A program made the position numbers and the translations under genes. The notes beneath the pieces are model-generated. The model worked only from the letters and a program-made list of their open reading frames with translations, did no database searches and was not told where the DNA came from. Positions 56,201 through 64,000 of a stretch of DNA of 64,000 nucleotides are shown here, one piece after another (position 1 is the first letter of the stretch; each line of letters begins with the position of its first letter). The DNA lies in assembly GCA_002708905.1 (NCBI GenBank), contig PAPM01000020.1:62001-126000 (forward strand), in the 5' to 3' direction. This DNA comes from Pseudomonadales bacterium. Its GTDB lineage: Bacteria > Pseudomonadota > Gammaproteobacteria > Pseudomonadales > Ketobacteraceae.

Positions 56201-56773
56201 TTAACCTTCAAATGCCAATACAGGATCGGATACACCCTCCGGCTTTACGCCTTTGAGGTAGGCCAGCATGGTATCGGCGTCCGACACTTCGAAGGGATCA
56301 GTGGGGCAGTTGTCACCGAAATCGGGTTCAATGAACATCTTCTCGATTTTGCCGTCGTTGACCAGCATGGAGTAGCGCCAGCTGCGCATGCCGAATCCCA
56401 GATTGGATTTGTCTACCAGCATGCCCATCTTGCGGGTGAACTCGCCATTGCCGTCGGGTAACAGGAAAATTTTCTCGTTACCGATGTGCTTGCCCCACTG
56501 GAACATCACAAACGCGTCATTAACGGAGACACAGATGATTTCATCCACGCCCTGTGCTTTGAACTCATCGTACAATTCCTGATAGCGCGGCAGGTGGTTG
56601 GAGGAGCAGGTGGGTGTGAAGGCGCCGGGAAGGGAAAAGACCACGACTTTCTTGCCTCCGAAGATGTCAGCGGTAGTCTTGTCTTCCCAGCGATAGGGAT
56701 TGGGCCCCTCGACACTTTCGTCTCGGACACGGGTTTTGAAGGTGACGTCAGGTACTCGGTCTTGCATTGGCAT
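56201..56773 (-). CDS. Prx5-type peroxiredoxin
   Basis: A 190-residue peroxidase with the peroxidatic Cys in [16 protein letters not shown]. Downstream [30 protein letters not shown] follows the Prx5/hybrid-Prx family. Later Cys in [13 protein letters not shown] may be resolving. No glutaredoxin domain is fused. AGGAGG lies 5 bases before ATG 56773. Removes H2O2 and alkyl hydroperoxides with thiol donors. Confidence 0.93.
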   Translation of the reverse strand: MPMQDRVPDVTFKTRVRDESVEGPNPYRWEDKTTADIFGGKKVVVFSLPGAFTPTCSSNHLPRYQELYDEFKAQGVDEIICVSVNDAFVMFQWGKHIGNEKIFLLPDGNGEFTRKMGMLVDKSNLGFGMRSWRYSMLVNDGKIEKMFIEPDFGDNCPTDPFEVSDADTMLAYLKGVKPEGVSDPVLAFEG

Positions 56774-57001
56774 ATTAGCCTCCTGTTGTAACTGGTAATG
56801 TAACTAGCAAACTAACTAGTAATCAATAATTTGTAATCAGTATGCACATTCAACGTTTATCCGGATCAAACCAAGGTCAAGAGTACCAACAGGCAGCCGG
56901 GATATCCATGGGGATTGCAATTCTGTCGCACGGCAATGGTGCTAATACTGACACCTGTTAAAATAACCAGCCATAATGTTTGACTTCAACTGGACGGCGC
57001 C

Positions 57002-58609
57002 ATGGCAAAGCCAAAATCCAATGTAAAAAAGCAACCCAAGAAATACGCCCTGCAAGGTTCGGGTTTTCCCCAGGAATTGGCAAACGCCAAAGCGTTTCTG
57101 GCGGCACAGGAGCCACAAAAAGCGGTTGCACTTTATCAACGCATTTTACAAAAGGACCCAATGCAGCTGCATGCCAATTACTCCCTGGCCATGGTGCTGC
57201 ACCGTTCAGGTCGTAACGATGCCGCGCTGATGCATGTTGGCAGGGTAGTGGCGCAGCAACCGGAGCATATCGATTCGCAGGTGTTGTTGGGTAATGTTCT
57301 ATTGGCTCTGGGGCGTCAGCAGGAGGCATTGCAAAATATCCGAAAGTTGGCGGACCTCTACCCTCGGGAAGATGCGGTGTTTATGGCGCTGGGTAACGTG
57401 GAGGAAAGTTGCGGTCATCTGGATGCCGCTATCCGGCATTGGGACAAAGCCTTTTCCCTCAACCGTAAGCAGGTGCCTGCGTTGGTCAACCAGGCTCGTG
57501 TGCGCTCGGCACAAGGGGACGTGGATGCAGCACTGACGTTGTTACGGCGCGCGCGCGCCCTTAAGCCCGGCTACGGCGAATGCCACTACCGGATCGCAAT
57601 GTTGGCGAAACAGACTGCGTATTCCGAGGATATCAAACTGATGGAGTCGGCTGCGCAACAGGGTGGAGGCACCCGGCAGGATAAAATGTACCTGGCCCAC
57701 GCACTTGGCAAAGTGTTTGATGATCTGCAGGAATACGATAAGGCTTTCCGTTATCTGCAGGAAGGCAATGATCTGCGCAAGCAAAGTTTGCCGCAGCCCT
57801 ACAGCGGTGAACTGGAACAGGCCCAGTTTAACCAGATAAAAAGCCTGTTCAGCGGTGACTTCATTCAGCGGTATCGATTAGCTGAAGAAGCTCCTTTTAC
57901 GCCGGTGTTTGTGGTGGGCATGCCCCGCTCCGGCACCAGTCTGGTGGAACAGATTCTGGCAAGTCACTCCAAGGTTTTCGGCGCGGGGGAGTTGCAGGAT
58001 ATGAATGAAGTGATCACCCGCCTGCAGACAATTACCGCTAAACCGTTTCCAGAAGGATTGGATCAACTCTCCGCAACCCATTACCGTACCCTGGCAGCCC
58101 GCTACGTGGAGCGTGTGAGCACGGAAACAGATAAATCCGTCATCGTGGATAAAATGCCCCACAACTTTCGATATCTGGGATTGATCGCCGTGCTGTTTCC
58201 CAATGCCAGAATTATTCATTGTCAGCGGGACCCGATGGATACCTGCTTCTCTATTTACAAGCAGTTGTTTTCTGAATCCCATCCTTATGCCTGCGATCAG
58301 GCAGCATTGGGTCACTACTACCGGTTGTACCAGGATTTAATCGCACACTGGAGTCAGGTGATGCCGGATAAGATTCTCAACCTGCAATATGAGGATCTGG
58401 TGGCGGAAACAGAGCAAAAAACTCGACAAATGCTGGCATTCTGTGGGCTGGAGTTTGAGCCGGACTGCCTGTCTTTTTTTACCACCCGACGCATCGTGAA
58501 TACTCCAAGCCAGGCTCAGGTGCGCCAGCCCATTTATAAGTCGGCGGTGCATCATTGGCAGCATTATGAGGAGCAACTGCAACGGCTAAAATCGGCGTTG
58601 GACAACTAG
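57002..58609 (+). CDS. TPR-sulfotransferase protein
   Basis: A 535-residue protein in two halves. Residues about 25-250 are TPR repeats (AVALYQRILQKDPMQLHANYSLAMVLHRSGRNDAALMHVGRVV). Residues about 295-520 are a sulfotransferase with PAPS-binding loop VVGMPRSGTSLVEQILASH and 3'-phosphate site ARIIHCQRDPMDTCFSIY. Such TPR-sulfotransferases are common in proteobacteria; the acceptor is unknown (tyrosine or glycan). The N-terminus is basic, with no signal peptide. Confidence 0.92.
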   Translation: MAKPKSNVKKQPKKYALQGSGFPQELANAKAFLAAQEPQKAVALYQRILQKDPMQLHANYSLAMVLHRSGRNDAALMHVGRVVAQQPEHIDSQVLLGNVLLALGRQQEALQNIRKLADLYPREDAVFMALGNVEESCGHLDAAIRHWDKAFSLNRKQVPALVNQARVRSAQGDVDAALTLLRRARALKPGYGECHYRIAMLAKQTAYSEDIKLMESAAQQGGGTRQDKMYLAHALGKVFDDLQEYDKAFRYLQEGNDLRKQSLPQPYSGELEQAQFNQIKSLFSGDFIQRYRLAEEAPFTPVFVVGMPRSGTSLVEQILASHSKVFGAGELQDMNEVITRLQTITAKPFPEGLDQLSATHYRTLAARYVERVSTETDKSVIVDKMPHNFRYLGLIAVLFPNARIIHCQRDPMDTCFSIYKQLFSESHPYACDQAALGHYYRLYQDLIAHWSQVMPDKILNLQYEDLVAETEQKTRQMLAFCGLEFEPDCLSFFTTRRIVNTPSQAQVRQPIYKSAVHHWQHYEEQLQRLKSALDN

Positions 58610-58688
58610 AGCTTCACCTTGAGTTCCCCATGGATGGATGATATTAGTGGTTCTCATTCAGATTCATGGAGCCAGTGCGGGGGAGTTT

Positions 58689-59774
58689 ATGGTTCGCTGT
58701 GTGATGTGGTGTTGGGGGATGTTGTTTTGCTGTTTGCTGGCAACGTTTGCTAACGGGCAGGGTGCGGTGCCGGTGGAGGTGGTGTCGTCCAGCCAGAGTA
58801 CCGCCATCCGTGAGTTGCGCTTGTCCGGTTCGCTGGTGGCGTTGCGGCGTGCGCAGGTGTCTGCGCGAGTGGACGGGGCCGTAGCCAAGGTCTTGGTGGA
58901 CGCCGGAGCACAGGTAGAAGCGGGGCAACTGTTGCTGGAACTGGATGACAGCCTGGAACAGCATGAACTGCAGCGCTTGGCTGCCAATCGGGCGTCAGCC
59001 CAGGCCCAGGCCAACGAGCACCAACGACTGGTTGACGAAGCCAAACGACTCACCCGGGACAACCATCTTCCGCAGAACGAACTGGCCCTGCGTCAGGCGG
59101 CGTTGTCTTCCTCTATTGCGCAACTGGATGCAGCCAAGGCGCAGGTAGCTGCCCAGCAGCAGCGGTTGGCTTGGCATCGTATTGAGGCGCCGTTTGCCGG
59201 GGTGGTGGTGACCAAACTGTCCGAAGTGGGGGAGTGGATCACCCGGGGGTCGCCGGTCTTTGAGGTGGTGGCTACCCAGGATCTATATCTGGATGTACAG
59301 GTTCCCCAGGAGCGCTATGGGGTTATCAATGAAGATACCGAAATCAGCATTATGTCTGACATTCAGCCGGATCTGGTGTTGCCTGGCCGGGTGGCGGCCC
59401 AGGTGCCGGTGGCCGATCCGGTCAGCCGCACGTTTCGCCTGCGCATCATGGCCAGCGAACCCAGTGCGGCGCTCTTGCCGGGCGCTTCCGCCCGCGCTGT
59501 GCTCACCTTCCGGCAGGATGGACAGGTGCTGACAGTGCCGAGAGATGCTTTGCTGCGCAACCCGGATGGTGGTTTCAGTGTCTTTACCGTGATGGAAAAA
59601 GAAGGCCGGCAGACAGCCTTGCGCCGTCAGGTGAAACTGGGTCGGAGCCTTGGGGACGCAGTGGAAGTGCTCTCCGGGTTGCCAGAGGATGAACCGGTGG
59701 TGGTACGGGGCAATGAAATTCTGCGCCATGAACAGGCGGTGAAAATCGTCGGCGGTTCGGTTGGCGGCTCGTGA
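58689..59774 (+). CDS. RND efflux periplasmic adaptor (MFP)
   Basis: A 361-residue adaptor with a short signal sequence (MLFCCLLATFANGQ). It shows the lipoyl/hairpin design: RAQVSARVDGAVAKVLVDAGAQVEAGQLLLELD, an alpha-helical coiled coil, RIEAPFAGVVVTKLSEVGEWI and a beta-barrel/membrane-proximal part. ATG 58689 has GGGGGA upstream; an earlier in-frame start at 58638 is possible. It lies 14 bases before its RND pump partner. Confidence 0.92.
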   Translation: MVRCVMWCWGMLFCCLLATFANGQGAVPVEVVSSSQSTAIRELRLSGSLVALRRAQVSARVDGAVAKVLVDAGAQVEAGQLLLELDDSLEQHELQRLAANRASAQAQANEHQRLVDEAKRLTRDNHLPQNELALRQAALSSSIAQLDAAKAQVAAQQQRLAWHRIEAPFAGVVVTKLSEVGEWITRGSPVFEVVATQDLYLDVQVPQERYGVINEDTEISIMSDIQPDLVLPGRVAAQVPVADPVSRTFRLRIMASEPSAALLPGASARAVLTFRQDGQVLTVPRDALLRNPDGGFSVFTVMEKEGRQTALRRQVKLGRSLGDAVEVLSGLPEDEPVVVRGNEILRHEQAVKIVGGSVGGS

Positions 59775-59788
59775 GTAAATGGTGATGT

Positions 59789-62700
59789 ATGTTTGAGGCC
59801 AGTATCCGCAGAGGGATCATCGTCAGCGTCACCGTGTTGATCATTTGTGTATTAGGGGTAGTGTCTGCATTGCGTATTCCTGTGCAGATGATCCCCGATC
59901 TGGAGGTGCGCACAGTGAGCGTGCGTACCGGGTGGCCGGGAGCGACGCCACAGGATAGCGAAAAGGAAATCCTGATTGAGCAGGAACGCTATCTGCGTAC
60001 TGTGCCCAATCTGCAGCGCATGCTCTCAAGTGCCGAAACCGGACGGGCCTCCATTGAGTTGGAGTTCCCTTTTGGCGTGGATATCAATGAAACCCTGATA
60101 GAAGTGAGCAACGCATTAAGCCAGGTTTCCTCCTACCCGGAGAACGTCGACCAACCGCGCCTGTTCAGCAGTTCCTTTTCCGAAAATGCATTTATGTACT
60201 TCAGTGTGCAGCCTTTGCAGGGCAACCCACTGCAACTGGATATGGATATGATGTACGACTTCGTCGATGACTTTGTCCGTCCGCGTATGGAACGGGTCGA
60301 AGGCATCGCTGAGGTGGAAGTGCGCGGTGGTGCCGAACGTCAGATCCAAATTCTGTTCAATCCCGAAAAGTTGGCGCAGCGGGGACTGACCCTGACCCAA
60401 GTGAGGAGTCTGGTGCGGGCCCGCAATGCGGATACGTCTGCCGGTGATATTGACAGTGGCAAACGGCGTTATCTGCTTAGAACCGTTGGACGTTTTGCCA
60501 CGCTTGATGAGTTGGAAAACCTGATTCTGCTGGAGCAGAACGATGGCACCGTGCGCCTGCGTGATGTGGCGACGGTGGTGCTTGATCACTATGAGGTGCG
60601 TAACTATTCCTACCAGGAAGGTGAACGCAGCATTCGCCTGGCGGTGCGGCGGGAGGCAGGCTCCAATGTGATTGATATCAAGGAGCAGTTGCTGCCTCTG
60701 GTGGATACCATGGCGGTGGATCTGTTGGAACCCAACGGACTGCGCATTCTGCTATTGGGAGACGATGTCCGCTATGTGCAGGCGTCCATTCGTAATGTCT
60801 GGACCAACCTGGCGTTGGGCGCGGCCTTGGCTACCCTGGTGATGTTCCTGTTCCTGCGTTCCTTGCGTGCCACGTTGGTGGGTGTCCTCAGCATTCCGAT
60901 TTGTACCATCGCCGCGTTCCTTGGGTTGTTGGCTTTCGAGCGAACCATCAACGTGATTTCCCTGGCCGGGGTGGCGTTTGCCATTGGGATGACGGTGGAC
61001 AATACCATTGTGGTGTTGGAAAGCATTGAGCAGGCGCGACGGCGCGGCAAGGCATTGTTTGAAGCGGCACTGACGGGGGTGCGCGAAGTCTGGCCGGCTG
61101 TGCTGGCATCGTCGCTGACCACGGTATTGGTGTTTGCTCCCATCCTGTTTGTGAAAGAAGAAGCGGGGCAATTGTATTCTGACATTGCCATTGCAATCTC
61201 GGCCGCGATACTGGCCTCAATGTTAGTCGCCATCAGTGTGGTGCCGTCCGCCAGCGCCCGGATGGGCTTCGGCGGGCAGGCCCAGACTAATCAGCAGGCC
61301 GGTTTGCAGCAACGTATTCTGAGTTGGGTGCAGTGGTTAGTGGTAAAACCGGCAAGGCGAATTGCCACTCTGGTGCTATCCGTTGTGCTTACTTTGGGGC
61401 TGGCGGTGTGGTTGATGCCGGCGGCGGAGTATCTGCCGGAAGGCGAGGAGCCCAAAGCCTTTTCCCTGATGATCGCGCCTCCCGGCTATAACCTGGAGGA
61501 GATGGAGGTCATTGGCCGTGAGTTGCGGCAACGGATTGATCCTGCGGTAAATGCCGATCCGGCGCGGTATGACCGGGGGGAACTGCCGTTGCCTGCCCTC
61601 AAGTATTACGCCATGAGCGTTTCCACCTCCGGCCTCTGGTTTCTCTCCGAGCCGGTGCGGGAAGACGATATTGAACCCATGATGGATGCCCTCACCACTA
61701 TGTTTCGGGAGTATCCGGGCATGCGGGCGTTTTCCTCCCGGGGCTCCATTATTTCCAGTAATGACGGTGGTACCCGGGCGGTAAACCTGGACATCTCCGG
61801 GCCTGACCTGGCAACACTTTACGCGACCGGCGAGAACGCCTACCGGCGCGCCCAGGCACTGTTTGAAAACCCCCAGATCCAGTCGGCGCCACGTTCTCTG
61901 TCATTGGATCAACCCCTGGTGGAAGTGCGACCGAATTGGGACCGCCTGGCGGAGTACGGCGTCAGTGCCGATGAGTTCGGCTACGCGGTATCGGCCTTGA
62001 GTGACGGCGCCTTTGTGGATGAGTTTTTTTTCGGCGACGACAAGGTTGATATTTTCCTGCTGAGCGACGCCGGTCAGAAACGCAAGCTGGAACATATGGG
62101 TGATCTGCCGGTGATGACACCGGCGGCGGGTGTGTTGCCTTTAAGTGCCCTGGCAAGCCTGCAGGAAACGGTGGACAGCTCGGAGGTGCGGCGAGTGGAC
62201 GGCCACCGTACGGTCACCTTACGCATCATTCCGCCGCGATCAGTGGCACTGGAAACCGCAGTGGCCCGAGTGGAAAACGAATTGATTCCCCAGATGCGGG
62301 CGGCCGGGGAGATTGATCAGCAGGTGAATGTGTCCATTTCCGGCGCCGCAGACCAGTTGCAGGCCACGCGGGAAGCACTGTTGGACAACTTCGCTGTGGC
62401 CCTGATCCTGATTTATCTGTTGCTGGTGGCCATCTTCAATCATTGGGGTTACCCACTGGTGATTCTGACCACGATACCCTTGGGCTTGGCCGGCGGTCTG
62501 GTGGGGTTGATCGCATTGAACGCACTGGGTGTCAATCAACCTTTTGACATGATCACCATGCTGGGCTTTTTAATCTTGCTGGGTACGGTGGTCAATAATC
62601 CCATTCTCATAGTGGATCAGACCCGCCAGAATCTGGCGGCCGGAAAACAAAGGGTGCAGGAAGCTGTGCTGGATGCACTGCACACGCGTTTGCGGCCCAT

Positions 62701-62902
62701 ATTGATGTCCACCTTCACCACCATCTTTGGCTTGGCGCCACTGGTGTTGATTCCCGGGGCGGGCACGGAGCTGTATCGTGGAGTCGGGGTGGTGGTACTG
62801 GCAGGAATCTTCTTTTCCACCATCATTACTCTGACCTTTCTTCCCTGTTTTTTGATCTGGGTGTTGTCGGCGCCAATGCAAAAGATGCGCAATCAGCCAT
62901 AG
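59789..62902 (+). CDS. RND-family efflux transporter permease
   Basis: A 1037-residue inner-membrane pump with the AcrB-type layout: one N-terminal helix (GIIVSVTVLIICVLGVVSAL), a large periplasmic loop, the central helices (GVAFAIGMTVDNTIVVLESIEQARRRG, the conserved Asp-containing stretch) and the second half with LLVAIFNHWGYPLVILTTIPLGL and MITMLGFLILLGTVVNNPILIVDQTRQNL. The usual DD pair of TM4 reads VDN, as in heavy-metal/other RND subgroups. Substrate unknown. Partner of the preceding MFP; no outer-membrane channel gene follows. Confidence 0.95.
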   Translation: MFEASIRRGIIVSVTVLIICVLGVVSALRIPVQMIPDLEVRTVSVRTGWPGATPQDSEKEILIEQERYLRTVPNLQRMLSSAETGRASIELEFPFGVDINETLIEVSNALSQVSSYPENVDQPRLFSSSFSENAFMYFSVQPLQGNPLQLDMDMMYDFVDDFVRPRMERVEGIAEVEVRGGAERQIQILFNPEKLAQRGLTLTQVRSLVRARNADTSAGDIDSGKRRYLLRTVGRFATLDELENLILLEQNDGTVRLRDVATVVLDHYEVRNYSYQEGERSIRLAVRREAGSNVIDIKEQLLPLVDTMAVDLLEPNGLRILLLGDDVRYVQASIRNVWTNLALGAALATLVMFLFLRSLRATLVGVLSIPICTIAAFLGLLAFERTINVISLAGVAFAIGMTVDNTIVVLESIEQARRRGKALFEAALTGVREVWPAVLASSLTTVLVFAPILFVKEEAGQLYSDIAIAISAAILASMLVAISVVPSASARMGFGGQAQTNQQAGLQQRILSWVQWLVVKPARRIATLVLSVVLTLGLAVWLMPAAEYLPEGEEPKAFSLMIAPPGYNLEEMEVIGRELRQRIDPAVNADPARYDRGELPLPALKYYAMSVSTSGLWFLSEPVREDDIEPMMDALTTMFREYPGMRAFSSRGSIISSNDGGTRAVNLDISGPDLATLYATGENAYRRAQALFENPQIQSAPRSLSLDQPLVEVRPNWDRLAEYGVSADEFGYAVSALSDGAFVDEFFFGDDKVDIFLLSDAGQKRKLEHMGDLPVMTPAAGVLPLSALASLQETVDSSEVRRVDGHRTVTLRIIPPRSVALETAVARVENELIPQMRAAGEIDQQVNVSISGAADQLQATREALLDNFAVALILIYLLLVAIFNHWGYPLVILTTIPLGLAGGLVGLIALNALGVNQPFDMITMLGFLILLGTVVNNPILIVDQTRQNLAAGKQRVQEAVLDALHTRLRPILMSTFTTIFGLAPLVLIPGAGTELYRGVGVVVLAGIFFSTIITLTFLPCFLIWVLSAPMQKMRNQP

Positions 62903-62911
62903 TGTTTCAGG

Positions 62912-64000
62912 CTAATTCGGCTCGAACAACGGAACCGCATCGGCATAGACCGCTTCTCTGAACGGTTCCGAGAAAACCGCTTCCGCTTTCATGTCCGCCA
63001 GGATCGCGGCCAGCCCCCACTGCAGGCGATTGATGAACAGAAAGTCTGCGGGCATGGCGCCACTGAACTTGTTCTTGTTTTCCCAGATCATCAGGCTGGT
63101 GGTTTTGGCATTGAACTCGTGACTGAAGGCAAACGGTGCGTCGGTTTTGAACGGGGTGTACACGTGGTTCATTAACTCCCAGTGGTAGTCATGGTCGAAC
63201 GCCTTCATCCGGCCGATCAAACCCATGGCATCGGTGGCGTGCAGATTATCCGTCTTGTTCTGCTCCAGGATGGATTTGGCCATGGCTTTCCAGCGGTAGA
63301 TGTATTCAGGATGAAATTTTTTGATGCAACCAAAGTCCAGGAAGGTCACACGGCCATCCTGATGGAACAGGTAATTGCCCGGGTGGGGATCACCGTTGAA
63401 ATAGCAGTGGCGAAAAATGGCATTCATGGTGTGAATAAAAATATTCAGGCCTGCCTGGTTTTTCAACTCTTGTGGAGCGGTTTTACAGAAATCCTGAAAA
63501 TTCTGCCCTGTGCAGAATTCAGTGGTTAAAACCCGGCGACTGGAGTGGCTTAACAGAACATCGGGGATGTGTTCACTGGCTGTGTTTTCGCACAGTGCCC
63601 GTATTTTTAATTGATTCTGCGCTTCCAGTTCGTAGTCGCATTCTTCCAACAACCGCGCCCGTAACTCCTGAGCCATGGCTTTGCCGGGCATGGATGTGCC
63701 GGCCATAAATACAGTGAACATATTGCCTACCAGTTTCAGATCCATGGACAGCAATTTTTCAATGTCCGGGTATTGTACTTTGACCGCTACCGGTTTGCCG
63801 TTCACCACCGCTTTATGTACTTGGCCGATAGAGGCTGCCGCAAATGCGGTTTCGTCAAACGCATCAAAGCGGGATTCAATCGGTGCCTTTAATTCCGCTT
63901 CTATCAGAGCCCGAACCTCATCAAATTCCATGGCGGTGCTGCTGGACTGCAATGTCGCCAGCATTTGCCGCGCCTCCGGCGGCATTTGGGTGCCGAGGTA
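62912..64000 (-). CDS. ABC1/AarF (UbiB)-family kinase-like protein, partial
   Basis: The 5' end lies beyond the window: the frame is open to base 64000 (YLGTQ before MPPEARQML). It shows the ABC1-family features FAAASIGQVHKAVVNGKPVAVKVQYPDIEKLLSMDLK (Ala-rich loop and QVH, Lys), EECDYELEAQNQ and HCYFNGDPHPGNYLF with FLDFGCIKKF (DFG). Family members support ubiquinone synthesis or lipid metabolism; this one, with its extended C-terminal part and no membrane helix in the visible part, may be an ADCK-like rather than UbiB protein. Confidence 0.88.
   Translation of the reverse strand, partial: YLGTQMPPEARQMLATLQSSSTAMEFDEVRALIEAELKAPIESRFDAFDETAFAAASIGQVHKAVVNGKPVAVKVQYPDIEKLLSMDLKLVGNMFTVFMAGTSMPGKAMAQELRARLLEECDYELEAQNQLKIRALCENTASEHIPDVLLSHSSRRVLTTEFCTGQNFQDFCKTAPQELKNQAGLNIFIHTMNAIFRHCYFNGDPHPGNYLFHQDGRVTFLDFGCIKKFHPEYIYRWKAMAKSILEQNKTDNLHATDAMGLIGRMKAFDHDYHWELMNHVYTPFKTDAPFAFSHEFNAKTTSLMIWENKNKFSGAMPADFLFINRLQWGLAAILADMKAEAVFSEPFREAVYADAVPLFEPN

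Overview
The window looks like chromosomal DNA of a free-living gammaproteobacterium (moderate-to-high GC core). The placement rests on an uptake [NiFe]-hydrogenase set, a monomeric NADP isocitrate dehydrogenase, MtgA, Tas-like aldo/keto reductase, RND efflux and TonB receptors; genus cannot be fixed from sequence alone. I see no tRNA, rRNA, CRISPR array, integrase or intact insertion sequence.

Region 1 (1-22991) is a complete hydrogen-oxidation island. After a TPR protein and an OmpR-type two-component pair come, on the minus strand, the structural operon hupSLC. It is preceded by an exact -24/-12 sigma-54 promoter. Divergently, a nearly gapless plus-strand run encodes maturation (hupDFGHIJK, hypAB), regulation (a sigma-54 activator of HupR/HoxA type, a HupT/HoxJ-like kinase, and the H2 sensor HupUV), then hypFCDE and a nickel permease. 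The logic is a full circuit: HupUV senses H2, signals through the kinase and activator, and sigma-54 RNA polymerase transcribes hupSLC.

Region 2 (22991-31600) is accessory DNA with features of a defence or toxin-antitoxin island. It holds a winged-helix/nucleotidyltransferase pair behind three operator-like repeats spaced exactly 21 bp, bracketed by a duplicated 3' end of the nickel permease gene; VapBC-like and ParDE-like modules, each with an inverted repeat upstream; a MORN protein coupled to an unknown gene; an hsdM remnant; and a more AT-rich block with a MazG-like pyrophosphohydrolase, a three-part nuclease-helicase-LexA-type-protease protein, a frameshifted EEP-family nuclease and a DUF429-like protein.

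Region 3 (31600-37900) is worn DNA: a frameshifted TonB receptor between two degenerate copies of the same gene end, a TetR regulator with a 40-bp operator, a twice-truncated cytochrome P450, a SnoaL-like protein and two extended SDR enzymes.

Region 4 (37950-43012) is a tight three-gene minus-strand operon: DUF2235 hydrolase, a 949-residue CHAT (caspase-like) protein, and a ComEC-like metallo-beta-lactamase-fold protein. Together with the MazG/nuclease-helicase-S24 pair it is the best candidate for an undescribed conflict system. Region 5 (43300-64000) holds two secreted serine proteases, a TetR/LpxR-like pair sharing an operator, icd, a TonB receptor, a 7TMR-DISM diguanylate cyclase, mtgA, an aldo/keto reductase, a peroxiredoxin, a TPR-sulfotransferase, an RND efflux pair and a partial ABC1/UbiB-family kinase running off the end.
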